A stretch of 64,000 nucleotides of DNA from NCBI RefSeq assembly GCF_049243985.1, contig NC_135377.1, positions 31,139,255-31,203,254 on the forward strand, given 5' to 3'. Below, piece after piece: positions 10,300-20,452 of this stretch. Made by a program: the position numbers and the translations under genes. The stretch is from Paroedura picta (Eukaryota > Chordata > Lepidosauria > Squamata > Gekkonidae). The notes under the pieces were generated by a model, which worked only from the letters and a program-made list of their open reading frames with translations, searched no databases and was not told the DNA's origin. The number at the start of each line of letters is the position of its first letter. The stretch's first letter is position 1.

Positions 10300-11160
10300 T
10301 AAGGGGCCCATGATGGCTGCTGGAATGGGGGCAGTCCTAACTCCAGCTCCTGCCTTGCCATGACATGAGCTGGTCGGGTGGGGCCTCTGTCCTGGCCACT
10401 TCTAAAGCAGGCTTAACAACTAGTTGGCAAATATTTTGGAATTCATCATAACAAACGGTGTCAATTGGGATTGTACTAGAACCTAAGCCTGCTGTAACCA
10501 AAATACAGCGGGCGTTAGCAGCCCTCCTTGCAGACCCCCACACCCTGCCGCCCCCGCCCTGCCACGAAGCCCTCTCCCCGGCCCCTCCCACCCCAGGATC
10601 CCAGCTTCGCAGCAGGGAAAGGAGTGCGGTGGCCCAGCTCCTCTATCTGCCATGAAGCCCTCTCCCCCCCCACCTCCCGCTTCAGGATCCCAGCTTCGTG
10701 GCAGGGGAAAGAGCCCTCTCACCCCCTCCCACCCCAGGATCCTGGCTTCGCAGCAGGGAAAGGAGCTGGGACACCATTTCTCCGACACAGCGGCCCAGCT
10801 CCTTTCCCTGCCATGAAGCACTCTCCCCCACCCCCTCCCCCTCCCCCTCCCACCCCAGGATCTCGGCTTCAGCGCGGGGAAAGGAGCTGGGCCCCCACGT
10901 CTCTGACGGGCTGCCCAGCTCCTTTCCCCACTTCGAAGCCTCACCCGGTCAGCCCGCTGACATCCGGGATGGGCCACGAACTGCGCGGCTCCCGATTGGC
11001 CCCTTGGCCCTGGACTGACACTCAAAGGGGGCGATTGGGATCCGCTTTGCGGCTCCCAATTGGCCCCTTTGAGTTTTATCCCGGATTTGCCCTGCCACTT
11101 TCTCCACCCGCATAGCCCTTACAGCTTTATTTTTACTGCTCCTGCGGAGCGATTTACAGA
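10300..11160. repeat. GC-rich island of tandem and palindromic repeats
   Basis: Base composition jumps from AT-rich to strongly GC-rich. Between 10525 and 10945 a roughly 100-130 bp motif repeats: 'ccaccccaggatcc', then 'agcttcgcagcagggaaagg', then the inverted 'cccagctcctttccctgcca' and 'tgaagccctctccc'. From 10975 to 11090 copies of 'ggctcccaattggcccc' occur in both orientations. Frames of 180-195 codons open on both strands are low-complexity Pro/Arg/Gly artefacts. It could be a satellite-like expansion within a DNA transposon or an unclassified element; no family is recognised. Confidence 0.75.
11020..11074. repeat. 25-bp-arm inverted repeat (hairpin)
   Basis: Arms 11020-11044 and 11050-11074 are complementary except for three positions, with a 5-nt loop. 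Each arm contains an (C)CAATTGG/CGATTGG core with CCAAT-box-like sequence. It lies at the right edge of the GC-rich island. Confidence 0.85.
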
Positions 11161-13919
11161 TTAATTGGTGTCTTGTGAGAGGTAGTAGATTGAAGGTGAA
11201 CAATCACTGTTCTCATCTAGGCTGTGCTGGGTATCCATATTGGTAATGTGCTTTACCCTTTATTAACAGGGAGAGGTTTTTCCAAAGTATCAATAAGTAT
11301 GTGTAGTTCCCCCCTACAAATTCCCATTCAAAATGTACATGTAATTGGGACAGGATTGATATTACTTACTGCAGTCCCACCCAAGTATTCCCTTCTTGTC
11401 CTGCGTCCATTAGCTAAATCAAACAAAATGTTAAAAGGCATTGCTGCAGATTGCTTTGAAAACAGAGATTACTTTTCTGACACTCTTTGGGTGGAAGAAC
11501 CAGGCAGTGTCCAGCCAGTGAACAGTTTTATGAACACATTCTATATAAATTCTGGGAGGAGAACTACACTTTCACTAAATACTAAATGTGGAACCTTTGG
11601 ACTTTGCTGAATCTCTCCCAGATTCCAAATATGATGTGTCCACCACACAAGAATCCTGGACCATTTCCGCATGGAGGGATAAAATGTGTGTAACCTCCTA
11701 CTTGCAAGTGTGGGATGGTAAACATTGCATTTACAGCCCTCCTCACAGGAGACCCCTCCTGCATGTTCCCTCTTGCCTGTTTTTTGCCTTCTGACAAGGC
11801 TGCAAGGGAAAGCAAGCTGAACTCCCCCCCCCCGCTCCTTGGCTTGTCAATCATAGCAAGCCACCAATCACAGCACAAGCAGAGACGACCTGTCAGCCGA
11901 AGATGAATAAGCAGAAAGAAATTTCCAAGCTGGCGATGGCAAAAAGCTTTATTCAGAATGAGTATAAAACCTAGTTTTCGTATTTTACTTCCTCAGTAAA
12001 CTTCCTCAGTAAACAAAATCAAAGTATATCATGTCTTCGTGCAGACCTTATATATATATAACATGAAAATATAAATCTCTTGCAAACCTGGCAGGGCATC
12101 TCCACCCAGAAGCTGGCAACTGGTGGGAGTTGGATGAGGGGGCATGGGGGGGTGTTAATACAATACCATTCCATCACTCCATGAAGTGATAACATGCCTC
12201 TCTAGGAGTTACTAGATAGTACATGGTAAAGCCAAAAGAAAGTGAAATAACACTACTGCACCAATCATGATTTGTTTAATCAGAGCAGTGGCTGGCAGTA
12301 GGGCTTGCTGGTAGGAAAGCTTTCACTAAAGCAGCAGAACCACCAATCCTAAAAAAAAAATTGGATTACTAACAGTCAAAGCGTTGGTTTCTTCATATTC
12401 ATAGAACACCTCAAGCCAAAAAATGACTTCAAAAATTAACTAAAGGGGGAGGGTAGAACCCTTGAAACCTTATATGAAATCATCTATGGAAATCATCTAT
12501 GGGGAAATTTAGGAGCATTGAATGAGATTCCCATGTGTTCATTCTCATTCTCACAGTTCCTAATAGGGCCTCTGCTTGTATACCACTGTTTACTGCCTGA
12601 CAAGTATTAAGGCCATAGATTAAATTATAAGAATCTCCTTTATGCCTGGGCTTTTTAAACTGGCCATCTCCATTATGTTTTGAGGGAAGGGTGTTTTCTG
12701 ACTACAGGCATTTCTTGATGTTTTTGCTGGTTCTGTCACCATCTAAGGGCCCAAGCACTTACAGTACAAGAAAGTTGTATCCAGATAAGTTTAGAGCTGT
12801 GCAGTATTCCAAACCACATGTTTACAAGAAGACAGTAAGCGCTTTGAGAAGCCCAGACCCCAGCTAATCCCAAAATGAACCTAGAAATGTTGAGTAATGT
12901 CTCTGTGCTTACAAATGTTTTTCTGCTAGTTCAGGAAAATATTCTGCTCATCTATAATGGTGGAAATGCTGGGAAAACACACTCTGGCAGTTACCTCTTC
13001 TTAAAAGCCTAGTCTGGACTCTTTGATTTGCCCTTTTGCTAAACAAAATGGAAAAACCTCAGGAGCTGATGAAAATGTGTGGCACACAGATAAACTTCAA
13101 TAGTACACCCAACTGACATTTTCCATTTGTTCACTCCAAGTGTTCCCTTGTTTCTGTTTTTTGCTTTTCCCCTTGAGTCTATTCCACTCAAAACAGATTG
13201 GCAAGTGGCTTCATTTTCAAATGGCTTATGAAAGTTCTGTTTTAAAGTGAGACAATGGAACTATTTAGATGTGCACCCATTCAACAACCACACAAATGAG
13301 CAAAGGTGTTTTCTTCTAGGAAAACTATCGACTCTGCTATGAAGTTATATCTCTCTTTAATATTCCATTCAATGTTACAAGACTCCAGGGAGCTAATGGG
13401 AGGGGGGATTTACAAGTTAATCGTGTTGGATTCAGCTATATTTTGCAGGCAAGAATCTTGAGGTAAAGTTTTCAAAGAGCTTAGACATTATCTAGACATT
13501 AAGGCAAAAATATTTATTCAGTATATGCATTTTGTGAATCACCTTTCTCTTTGGATAATTGCCACTGGTTATTGTACAGTTTTTCACAGAGACATGGTGT
13601 AAATAGGTTTTGAATTATATGAAATTGCTGAGTCTACAGGCAAAACAAATCATAATGCAGTGCAAGAGGTGTGACCACATGTCTTACAATCAAAGCTCAA
13701 GCATGGTAAATAAAGAAATTCTGACTGAGTACAATGTCCACTGAAGAACTGTCTGTGGTCTAAGCACATTTCAGCAGATGCTTTAGCACAGCTTTAACTG
13801 GAGCATGCAATCAGCAAGAACAGCCAACTTCTTCCCCCTGCCCCCATCAGTTGGCTAGAAACCTTTGTGGAACTCATGACTGAACTACCTGGGTAACATT
13901 CCAAAGTTGCCTAGGATTA
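11160..13919. other. Mostly unique DNA
   Basis: No gene seen. There are two small local duplications: 'acttcctcagtaa' twice at about 11987-12014 and 'gaaatcatctatgg' twice at about 12478-12503. 11585-11915 is GC-richer and may be an old unrecognised repeat. Confidence 0.5.
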
Positions 13920-14086
13920 GCCTCCATATGGGGCTTAGAGACCAGTTCCTCTGGAGAAAATGGCTGCTTTGGACGGTGGAATCTATAGCATTATGCCCCT
14001 CTGAAGTCACTTTTCACCCCAAACTACACTTTACCCAGGCTTTACCCCCAAATCTCCAGGAATTCCCATCCTGAGGCTGGCAACAC
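13920..14086 (+). mobile_element. MITE family A, 3' two-thirds
   Basis: Contains 'ctggagaaaatggctgcttt', 'tatagcattatgcccctctg', 'caaatctccaggaattccca' and ends 'ctgaggctggcaacactc', matching the family's right terminal region. The 5' end is not recognisable. Confidence 0.75.
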
Positions 14087-15216
14087 TCTCTCAAAGATAC
14101 ATAATATGCTTTATCATGTAGCAGTTGGGCACAGATGTGTCCTTTCTTGTGCTTTATTCCTTAACAGCACAATTACCACTACCTGTTCAGGGAGAACCAA
14201 TCAGCAATCTACAAATCCTAGCAAGAAAGTACTTAATGGACTTTGTTATTTAAGTACATTTATTAAAAAGTTGCTTCCAAGGATCATTTCCAGTTACCAG
14301 AAACAGTACAGAAATCCAGAATATAAAGTAACAAAACTTTAGCAAGCATACTACTTGTAATAAATAACTGTAAGGCTTCAGTTCCTGGAGGTTTGGCCTG
14401 TGGTTTTCTTTTTGGCCACTTGAGGGAATCAAACTAAGGCAAAGGTATAAGGTTTGTCTCTCTTCCCTACAGGAATGAGAAAAGAGATTTCTTGAAAAAG
14501 TTTTCCAGCTTTGTTTGGGCATTAGAAATATCATAAGGCACTGCCTCAGAAATAAATTACTCTCTATATACTAAATATCCAGGAAGGAGGGGGGAAATTG
14601 CTGATAAATGGGAGTCCAGGGATTTGCTAAGTGAGGTCCATACGCACAATTTATGATCATGCACTCTTGGACTTCAAAATGATTAATACAACTAATTCTC
14701 CAAAGAATAAGAGCTGTTTTAGCCCAGGAGGGAACTGTATGCTATTGTTGATAGAAGGAGATAACATCAAAGTGGTCCACTGCTTGTGTTAAGCAAATAC
14801 AGAATTCTGGGTCAGTGCAAATTAATCCTAAAGGAGTATGAAAATGTTTTTAATGACTGTTAGATCTGTGGCATTATCACTTTTCATCCAACCTGGGAAA
14901 ACAAGTAGAATTTTAATGAGAATTACAAATGGCCAAGCTTGCTGGTGTATGCTTACCAGCTGTGTAAAAGGTGTGCGCCAAAGAACTAGGGAGGACTGAA
15001 GAACTATATCTTGGAGGCTTTACGATGAACCTAACAGCAAAGGTGGGATGGAGAACTGTAGGAATGATACCACAAACAGGACCAACTTAACTGTTCCATA
15101 CACAATTCAACAGTTTCGTCAGTATATATTTCAGCAGGTTTTAAATAAGGTGATAAAAATTCTAACCTCCGTTACTCTACAGCGCCTTAGATCTAGCTTA
15201 CAAGAACAATTAGAGT
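14087..15216. other. Unclassified DNA
   Basis: No gene or known repeat recognised; AT-rich, high complexity. Confidence 0.5.
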
Positions 15217-15546
15217 TAGGCTCAGCAACCTCCAGGTGGGGCCTGGAGTTCCCCAATAATTACCACTGGTCTCCTGACTACAGAGATCAGTTTCTATGTG
15301 GGGGGGGGACAGCTGCTCTGGAGGGTGTCCTTTATGGCAGGTCCTTCAGATGTTCATGGACTACAATTCCCATGAGCCCCTGCCAGCAAATGCTCATGGG
15401 AATTGTAGTCCATGGACATCTGGAGGACCACAGGTTGACTACCCCTGCTTTATGGCATTATACTCTGTTGAGGTCCTTCCCTCTTAAACCCAACTTTCGC
15501 CATACTTCATCTCCAGGAGTTTTTCAACATAGAGTTGGCAACCCTA
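15217..15546 (+). mobile_element. MITE family A, near complete, carrying a nested hAT MITE
   Basis: Left end 'taggctcagcaacctccagg' and right end 'agttggcaaccctaa' correspond to the inverted ends TAGGGTTGCCA/TGGCAACCCTA. Inside are 'ggggcctggagttcccc', 'actacagagatcag' and 'ggacagctgctctggagg'. The normal 'ctttatggcattatac' segment is split at 15337 by the hAT MITE at 15338-15447. It is non-coding; the 170-codon frame across it is an artefact. Confidence 0.85.
15338..15447. mobile_element. hAT-type palindromic MITE with 8-bp target duplication
   Basis: Flanked by perfect 8-bp duplications ctttatgg at 15330-15337 and 15448-15455, the hAT signature. It reads cagg, then 'gactacaattcccatgagcc', a short loop, and the complementary half, ending 'gaccacaggttgactaccc' plus ctg. 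The left inverted repeat has lost about 17 bases after its first four compared with the right end. Confidence 0.93.
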
Positions 15547-16007
15547 AGAGCGCAAGCTAAACACAGGTCTTTAGAAGGAAACATTTTAAACTTTTGAATA
15601 ATTGGGAATAGTTATGCACTCCCCACCCTCCAACAGCAGCCTGCCATATGTCTTGTTGAATGGGCAGTTAGCCCATCTGTCCCGCACAAATGGGGATGCT
15701 ACATACAGGACAGTATCACCTTGTTCTGTCTTCTCTGAGATGGATTATAGAATCCTTTGCCATATAATGCTTAGCCTTTTGCATTTACTCTAAGTACCTG
15801 AAGAGGCATCTGATGCCCACTGCATGCAAATCCAATGGAATAGCCATTGATTCTCAAGGGGGCACTGAGAGTATATGAAAGATTTTGGACCTACATAAAA
15901 AGGCATCTGAAGCTTACATCAAACATAACAGAAGAATAGCAATAACAGCAAAGCCATAAATCTCTGAGAGGTTAATTCTTTTCCAATATGCTTACTTAGC
16001 ATATTGA

Positions 16008-16238
16008 GAGCCAGCTTGGTGTAGAGCTTAAAAGCAGCAACCTCTAATCTGGAGAATCTTTCACATGCATTCAGCTGGGTGACCCTGGGCCATCCACAGT
16101 TCTCTCTGAGTTCTCTTCCACAGCCCTTCCACAGGGTGTCTGTTGTGGGGAGGAGAAGTGCAGGTGATTATAGTCCACTTTGAGACTCCTTCATGTAATA
16201 AAAAGCCAGGATCTGAAAAAAGGCTCTTCTTATGCACA
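16008..16238 (+). mobile_element. MIR/CORE-like SINE, diverged
   Basis: 'gagagccagcttggtgtaga', 'cagctgggtgaccctgggcc', 'ccacagggtgtctgttgtgg' and 'actttgagactccttcatgt' follow the family order. The B-box region is degraded, and the tail ends 'ggctcttctta'. Confidence 0.88.
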
Positions 16239-16265
16239 ATCAAACCCTAAAGTGATAGTTTAGAT

Positions 16266-16317
16266 CAGGGAATTGTAGTCCATGGACATCTGGAGGGCCG
16301 CAGTTTGACTACCCTTG
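16266..16317. mobile_element. 52-bp minimal hAT MITE with perfect 8-bp target duplication
   Basis: Element 'caggg aattgtagtcc' continuing to 'agtttgactacccttg', flanked by gtttagat at 16258-16265 and 16318-16325. It consists of 4-5 bases of the left end joined to the right half of the palindromic MITE seen at 15338 and 18185. The left half is missing, so it is an internal-deletion derivative. Confidence 0.93.
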
Positions 16318-16782
16318 GTTTAGATAATAAGCCATTGCATAAGCACCTTTTTCAACAAACACCCTAAATTTATAAGAAATCCTTTCCATGGCTCTTTTTA
16401 ATCACCCAAATGCTGAACTGGTTCTTCCAGGCCTTCAGCCTTACAAAACTTCCCTAACAATACACAGCCAATCACCCCACTTGAATGAAAATGCTGTAAA
16501 GATACTGCCCTGCTTGAGAGGAGATGGGTGGAGTGTAATGACAGGGTTTCAGTCAATTGCTCACAGTATTCCACAATTAAGGATACATCTGCCCATTTAT
16601 CTCCAGTTTTTACATTTGTTTCTTTCACTAGCTTTTCCCTGGAATGAAACCCAACCAAATGATAAACTAACTTTGCTATTTATGTTTGGTCCTTGAGTCT
16701 GTTATGCATCTTCCTTGAGCTGCATGCTGATTTGCTGCCTTCCCTCTACCTCTATGGGTGGACTGGTAACTTCCATTTCATT
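16318..16782. other. Unclassified DNA
   Basis: No gene or repeat recognised. Two overlapping frames at 16388-16696 and 16398-16658 on opposite strands have no domain. Confidence 0.5.
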
Positions 16783-16878
16783 GTAGCTGAAGAAGTGTGT
16801 GTGCACACAGAAGCTTCTACCTTGAATAAAACTCTGTTGGTCTTAAAGGTGCTTCTGGACTCAAACTTTGTTCTAATA
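16783..16878 (+). mobile_element. 'Ttggtcttaaagg' dispersed element, sense strand, with hairpin
   Basis: Reads ctgaaga (16787-16793), a self-complementary gtgtgtgtgcacac hairpin (16795-16808), 'gaagcttctaccttgaataa', 'tgttggtcttaaaggtgctt' and 'ctggactcaaactttgttct'. It is the sense orientation of the element complete at 59091-59203, but keeps the extra 'caaactttgttct' segment. Probably a non-autonomous relative of a Penelope-like retroelement; that assignment is inference. Confidence 0.7.
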
Positions 16879-18184
16879 ATAGCAGCTTTTTTCTACATTT
16901 CTCTTTCTCACCTTCTTTCTAGTAGCCTTGCATCTGAGAAAAACACCCTCCCTCTCTCAGCTTGCAACCTTCTAGTCTCTTCCACTGCCCTAGGGTCAGC
17001 TGACCTCCTCCAAGCCATCTGGCCTTAATCAGCCTCAGCTGGGAGGTATAAACACTCCGGAATGAAGGAGGGGGCTCAGCCTGTTAACACCTTGAGGACC
17101 AGTTTCCCTCTTAAAGCCTAGGCAAGGTTTAGAAGAGGCAGAATTCTTTGGGACATTAAAAGAAATTACCAGTCATGGCACAGTGAAAGAAAGTGTCCTT
17201 GTGGGGTGCTTGCTCCATAAGTGCCTCCTGCAGAGTTATTAGCAACAAATTATGAAGTACAAGGAATCAGACACAATGTAGAATGGTGATAAATTTTCTG
17301 CCCCCTAGATCTTTGCATCTTGAATACTCTTAACAAAACTTGAGAGCACAGGGGGATAAAGAGAAATACCCATGATTTTTTAATAAAATTACAAAATATT
17401 TATATTATATATATGTACACTATACATGTCAGGGAACCACAAAAGATTTGCAGAAAGCAGGCAAAGATTTTTTAAAGTGTGGAAATCAGCATTAAAGTCT
17501 TCAGAGCAAGCTGCTCTTAAAGTCATAGGAGCAGGGGCTGGTTGATAAGTTAGCAACTTATAAAGGAGCTCAAATGGAGGAATAAATTTTGTTTCTCACA
17601 GCCCCAAGGGAAAACAGAAAAGTTTGTGACCAGCTGCTGCTGCTTCTTTCTCCTCTGCTGGGTTCTTCCCCCGCCCGCTCCCCCCTGACCAGTCTTTTTC
17701 CCTGCCAGCACTTCCCACACTCTTTTCATGGCAGCTGCAGCTCCTTGCCTGCCTGGGCCCTCAGTGACTTCCCTGGTCTGCCCTCAAACTGCCTGCCACT
17801 ACTCCATAAAGAAGGGAGGAAAGAGCAAGCATCTCCTCACTCACCAACTCCCTCTGGGGCCGTGGTCAGGCTCTTCTTAACTTGTTCAGGTATGGCAACT
17901 TAGGTACATGCCTGGGTTCCTGTATACCCAGGTTCCTATCTGCCACCTGTAGCAACTCGACTCATGGAGTTCCCAGGACTGAGCACCTGGCTTGGCCATG
18001 GTGTTTCTATTCCCTTTGTGCCCCTCCCCAGTGGCTCTTTGTATGATTCCCCCAAAGTATTTGGTTGAGAGGAGAGGGCCAGCTCATTAGAATCGGGATT
18101 TGGGAGAACCCCTCAAATGAATGCAGGCATGGACCATCATAAGAGCTGTTTTTTTTTGTACCCCATTTTTTTATTACTCTAAGG
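16879..18184. other. Unclassified DNA, GC-richer in places
   Basis: Blocks at 16940-17110 and 17580-17900 are GC-richer with C/T-rich strings and could be eroded retroelement ends, but no boundaries or coding parts are visible. The 104-codon frame at 17589-17903 (Ser/Leu/Pro-rich) has no domain. No gene supported. Confidence 0.4.
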
Positions 18185-18306
18185 CAGGGGTAATCAAACT
18201 TTGACCCTCCAGATATCCATGGACTACAATTCCCATGAGCCCCTGCCAGCAAACACTGGCAAGGGCTCATGGGAATTGTAGTCAATGGACATCTGGAGGG
18301 CGGCAG
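18185..18306. mobile_element. hAT-type palindromic MITE, full left half
   Basis: Begins caggggtaatcaaac, the intact left end. Long arms 18205-18249 and 18256-18300 are complementary with three mismatches and a 6-nt loop. The right terminal 'tttgactacccctg' is replaced by unrelated sequence running into the SINE that follows, so no target duplication is preserved. Confidence 0.9.
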
Positions 18307-18307
18307 G

Positions 18308-18482
18308 AGTCTTAAAGCAGCTTACAAACACCTACCCTTCCTCTCCCCACAATAGACACCTTGTGAGGTAGGAGGGGCTGTGAGTGGTCCATGGTCACTC
18401 AGCTGGATGCATGTAGAGGAGTGGTGAATCAAACCTGGCTCTCCAGATTAAAAGCCACCACTCTGAACCATACCAGCTATTT
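18308..18482 (-). mobile_element. MIR/CORE-like SINE, 3' truncated
   Basis: Complement reads: 'cttaaagcagcttacaaaca', 'ctccccacaatagacacctt', 'gtgaggtagg', 'ctcagctggatgcatgtaga' and 'aatcaaacctggctctccag', ending 'gaaccataccagct'. The tail up to the 'agttggttctta' end is missing. Confidence 0.85.
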
Positions 18483-18799
18483 ATCATTCAAATCACTCCT
18501 CCATGACTTTGTCTTTCCAACAACACAGTTTGTATTAACTTTAAAGTCAGCTATTTGAGTGGAACAGTGAAGTCTTAAGCAGAATTACATCCTTTTAAAT
18601 TTAGCTCTTAGAAGGGTAAACTCCATTTAGGATTGTACTGTGTGGCTAGCTATTGTCCCTGGCTAAAATGAAATTTAAACATAGAAATTCTGGTATCCAC
18701 TTTAGTCAGAAAAATACAAGTTCATAATGACTGATTTATCAGTTTTAGAGAGTTTGTACAGTTCTAAATCATGGATTATGACTGGAAATGGTATGAAGG

Positions 18800-19390
18800 G
18801 GATATAATACTCCCCTTTCTCCAGCTCCACCACCCATCCTTCAGCCATCTTGCGAGTTGCTTGAAGCAAGTTAATGCAGTTGCCAAAAAGGCTTTCTTCC
18901 AACTCAGCCTAGCTCAACAAATGGCCACTTACATTGATCTGGCTGATCTGGTCACCTGGATCCATGACATGGTGACATCAAGACTAAATTGCTGTAATAC
19001 ACTCTACATTGGTCTCCCCTCAAAATCAATTCCAAAATTTCAGTTGAGGCAGAATGCTACAGCTAAGGTATTATCAGGAGCTAGATAGAACATGCATATG
19101 ACTCCTATTTTACAGTCACTGCACTGTCTGTCAGTTACAGAGCTCAACTGAAAAGATAGGCTATCACATATAAAGTCCTTCACAACCTTGGACCCTCATA
19201 ACTGCAGGACACTCTCTCCTCATATGCTCCATCACAGTAACTGCACGCATAAACCTACAAATGGGCAAAATCAACCACTGGCTGAACAAGTGCCTTCCCC
19301 ATTGCGGAATCACCTACCTAAGCAGGTCAGAAAGGTTCCCACTTTCCTGGCTTTCCACAAACTATGAAAAACTGAAGCATTTAAGTTTGC
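18800..19390 (+). mobile_element. L2-like LINE, C-terminal ORF2 relic
   Basis: The plus frame shows VTWIHDMVTSRLNCCNTLYI followed by GLP and QLRQNATAKVLSGAR, matching the conserved L2 segment 'LDYCNALYLGLP ... LQLVQNAAARLL'. Further downstream, in shifted frames, come LHCLSVT- and HNLGPS-type remnants and a WNSLP-equivalent. The 3' UTR is missing; the 5S-SINE begins right after it. Typical 5'-truncated, decayed L2. Confidence 0.88.
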
Positions 19391-19396
19391 TTGTTT

Positions 19397-19563
19397 GGCA
19401 TCAAGTCACAGCTGACTTATGGCAACTCTGTGGGGTTTTCAGATGTAGTTTGCCATTGCCTACCTCCACATCACAGCCCTGTTTTCCTTGATGATCTCCG
19501 TTCTAATTACTAAGTAGGGCCAGCCTTGCTTAGCTTCCAAAATATGATGGAATTGGGCTAGAC
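19397..19563 (-). mobile_element. 5S-rRNA-derived SINE with RTE-like tail
   Basis: Plus-strand text 'ggcatcaagtcacagctgac', 'ttatggcaactctgtggggt' and 'agtttgccattgcctacctc' is the complement of an RTE/Bov-B-like tail. It is followed by 'taagtagggccagccttgct' and 'tagcttccaa', the complement of the 5S rRNA internal promoter region (GAAGCTAAGCAGGG...GGTTAGTA). The head stops before the 5S 5' end. SINEs with 5S heads are an established class (SINE3); the pairing with an RTE-like tail in squamates is from memory. Confidence 0.82.
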
Positions 19564-19723
19564 AGGGGGTCTTTACATCAGGGCAGGCAATAGGGTGCCA
19601 CTGTACAAAAATCTTCACAAAGTTATTTGGATACATTATTGGAGACTGTGGTCTGTAGTACTGTGTATAGTTTCCTGTGGTGTAATTTTTACATCCATTA
19701 ATGTGTCACATTAGCACCCATGC

Positions 19724-20452
19724 CAGCCTTATTCAACCTTTTGACAATGGAGTAACCCCTGAAATATTCTCCAGGCTTTGAATAACCCCCAAATTGGTGT
19801 CAGCTGGCCACATCTCCCTGTCATGTTCCTGGAAGACACATGTTTACAGCATGTATGCAACCATCACTAATAAAATAAAATGCTTGTTAAATAAATTAGT
19901 TTCATTTCTGTGTGTGCAGTACCTTGTCTGAGCAAAACAAGGAAGCATTAATCTCAGCTGTCATAAAGCCCACCTTACAAAGCAGCAATTCTACTCAGGG
20001 GAAATAATCTGTGTGATTTGGGGATTTCCCCAGGTACCAGCAGGAGGTTGGCAATCCAAGAAAGACCTGAGAATATATTTTTGCCAGGAATGGAAATGAA
20101 TGCCAGGGCAAAGGGAAACCCACATGCATGATGCCAGACAAGTGGTAACTTTTACAAAACAAATGAATCCTTTTGTAGGCTGCGATTGGGGAAATGGGAG
20201 GAGCCAAGGGGGGGGGGAGTGCAACAGATCCAGCTTTTCCCTTCCATTCCTTTGCCATTGCATGTGAATTCAATAAGGCCATTGTGGATCAGACAGATGA
20301 ACAGAAAGCCACTCTGTCCTCCTGACTGTTGCCCAGGTTAGTTAAAAAAAATGTAATGTATTTTTAAAAAATTAAGTACCCCAACTGGAGTAACCCCCCT
20401 GGAACTCCAGAGTAACCCTGTGTTTGCTAGTAACCTTGGTTGAGATTGACTT
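19724..20452 (+). mobile_element. hAT-like non-autonomous DNA element (~0.73 kb)
   Basis: Left end cagccttattcaacc; the right end reads complementarily as a(a)gtcaatctcaacc, so the two ends are imperfect inverted repeats of a CAGTnnnnnTCAACC type. Flanks acccatgc (19716-19723) and acctacgc (20453-20460) agree at 6 of 8 positions, both differences transitions: an aged 8-bp duplication. The interior ('gtgtcagctggccacatctc', 'atcactaataaaa', 'tcagctgtcataaagcccac', 'tgagaatatatttttgccag') is shared with 53251-53660. No transposase frame. Confidence 0.78.

Noticed and set aside
10483-11115. Overlapping frames of 180 (minus) and 195 (plus) codons
   Set aside because: Both lie in the GC-rich tandem island, are Pro/Arg/Gly/Ser-rich, overlap on opposite strands and repeat with the DNA units; composition explains them.
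15048-15560. 170-codon plus frame
   Set aside because: Runs across MITE family A and the nested hAT MITE; not a gene.
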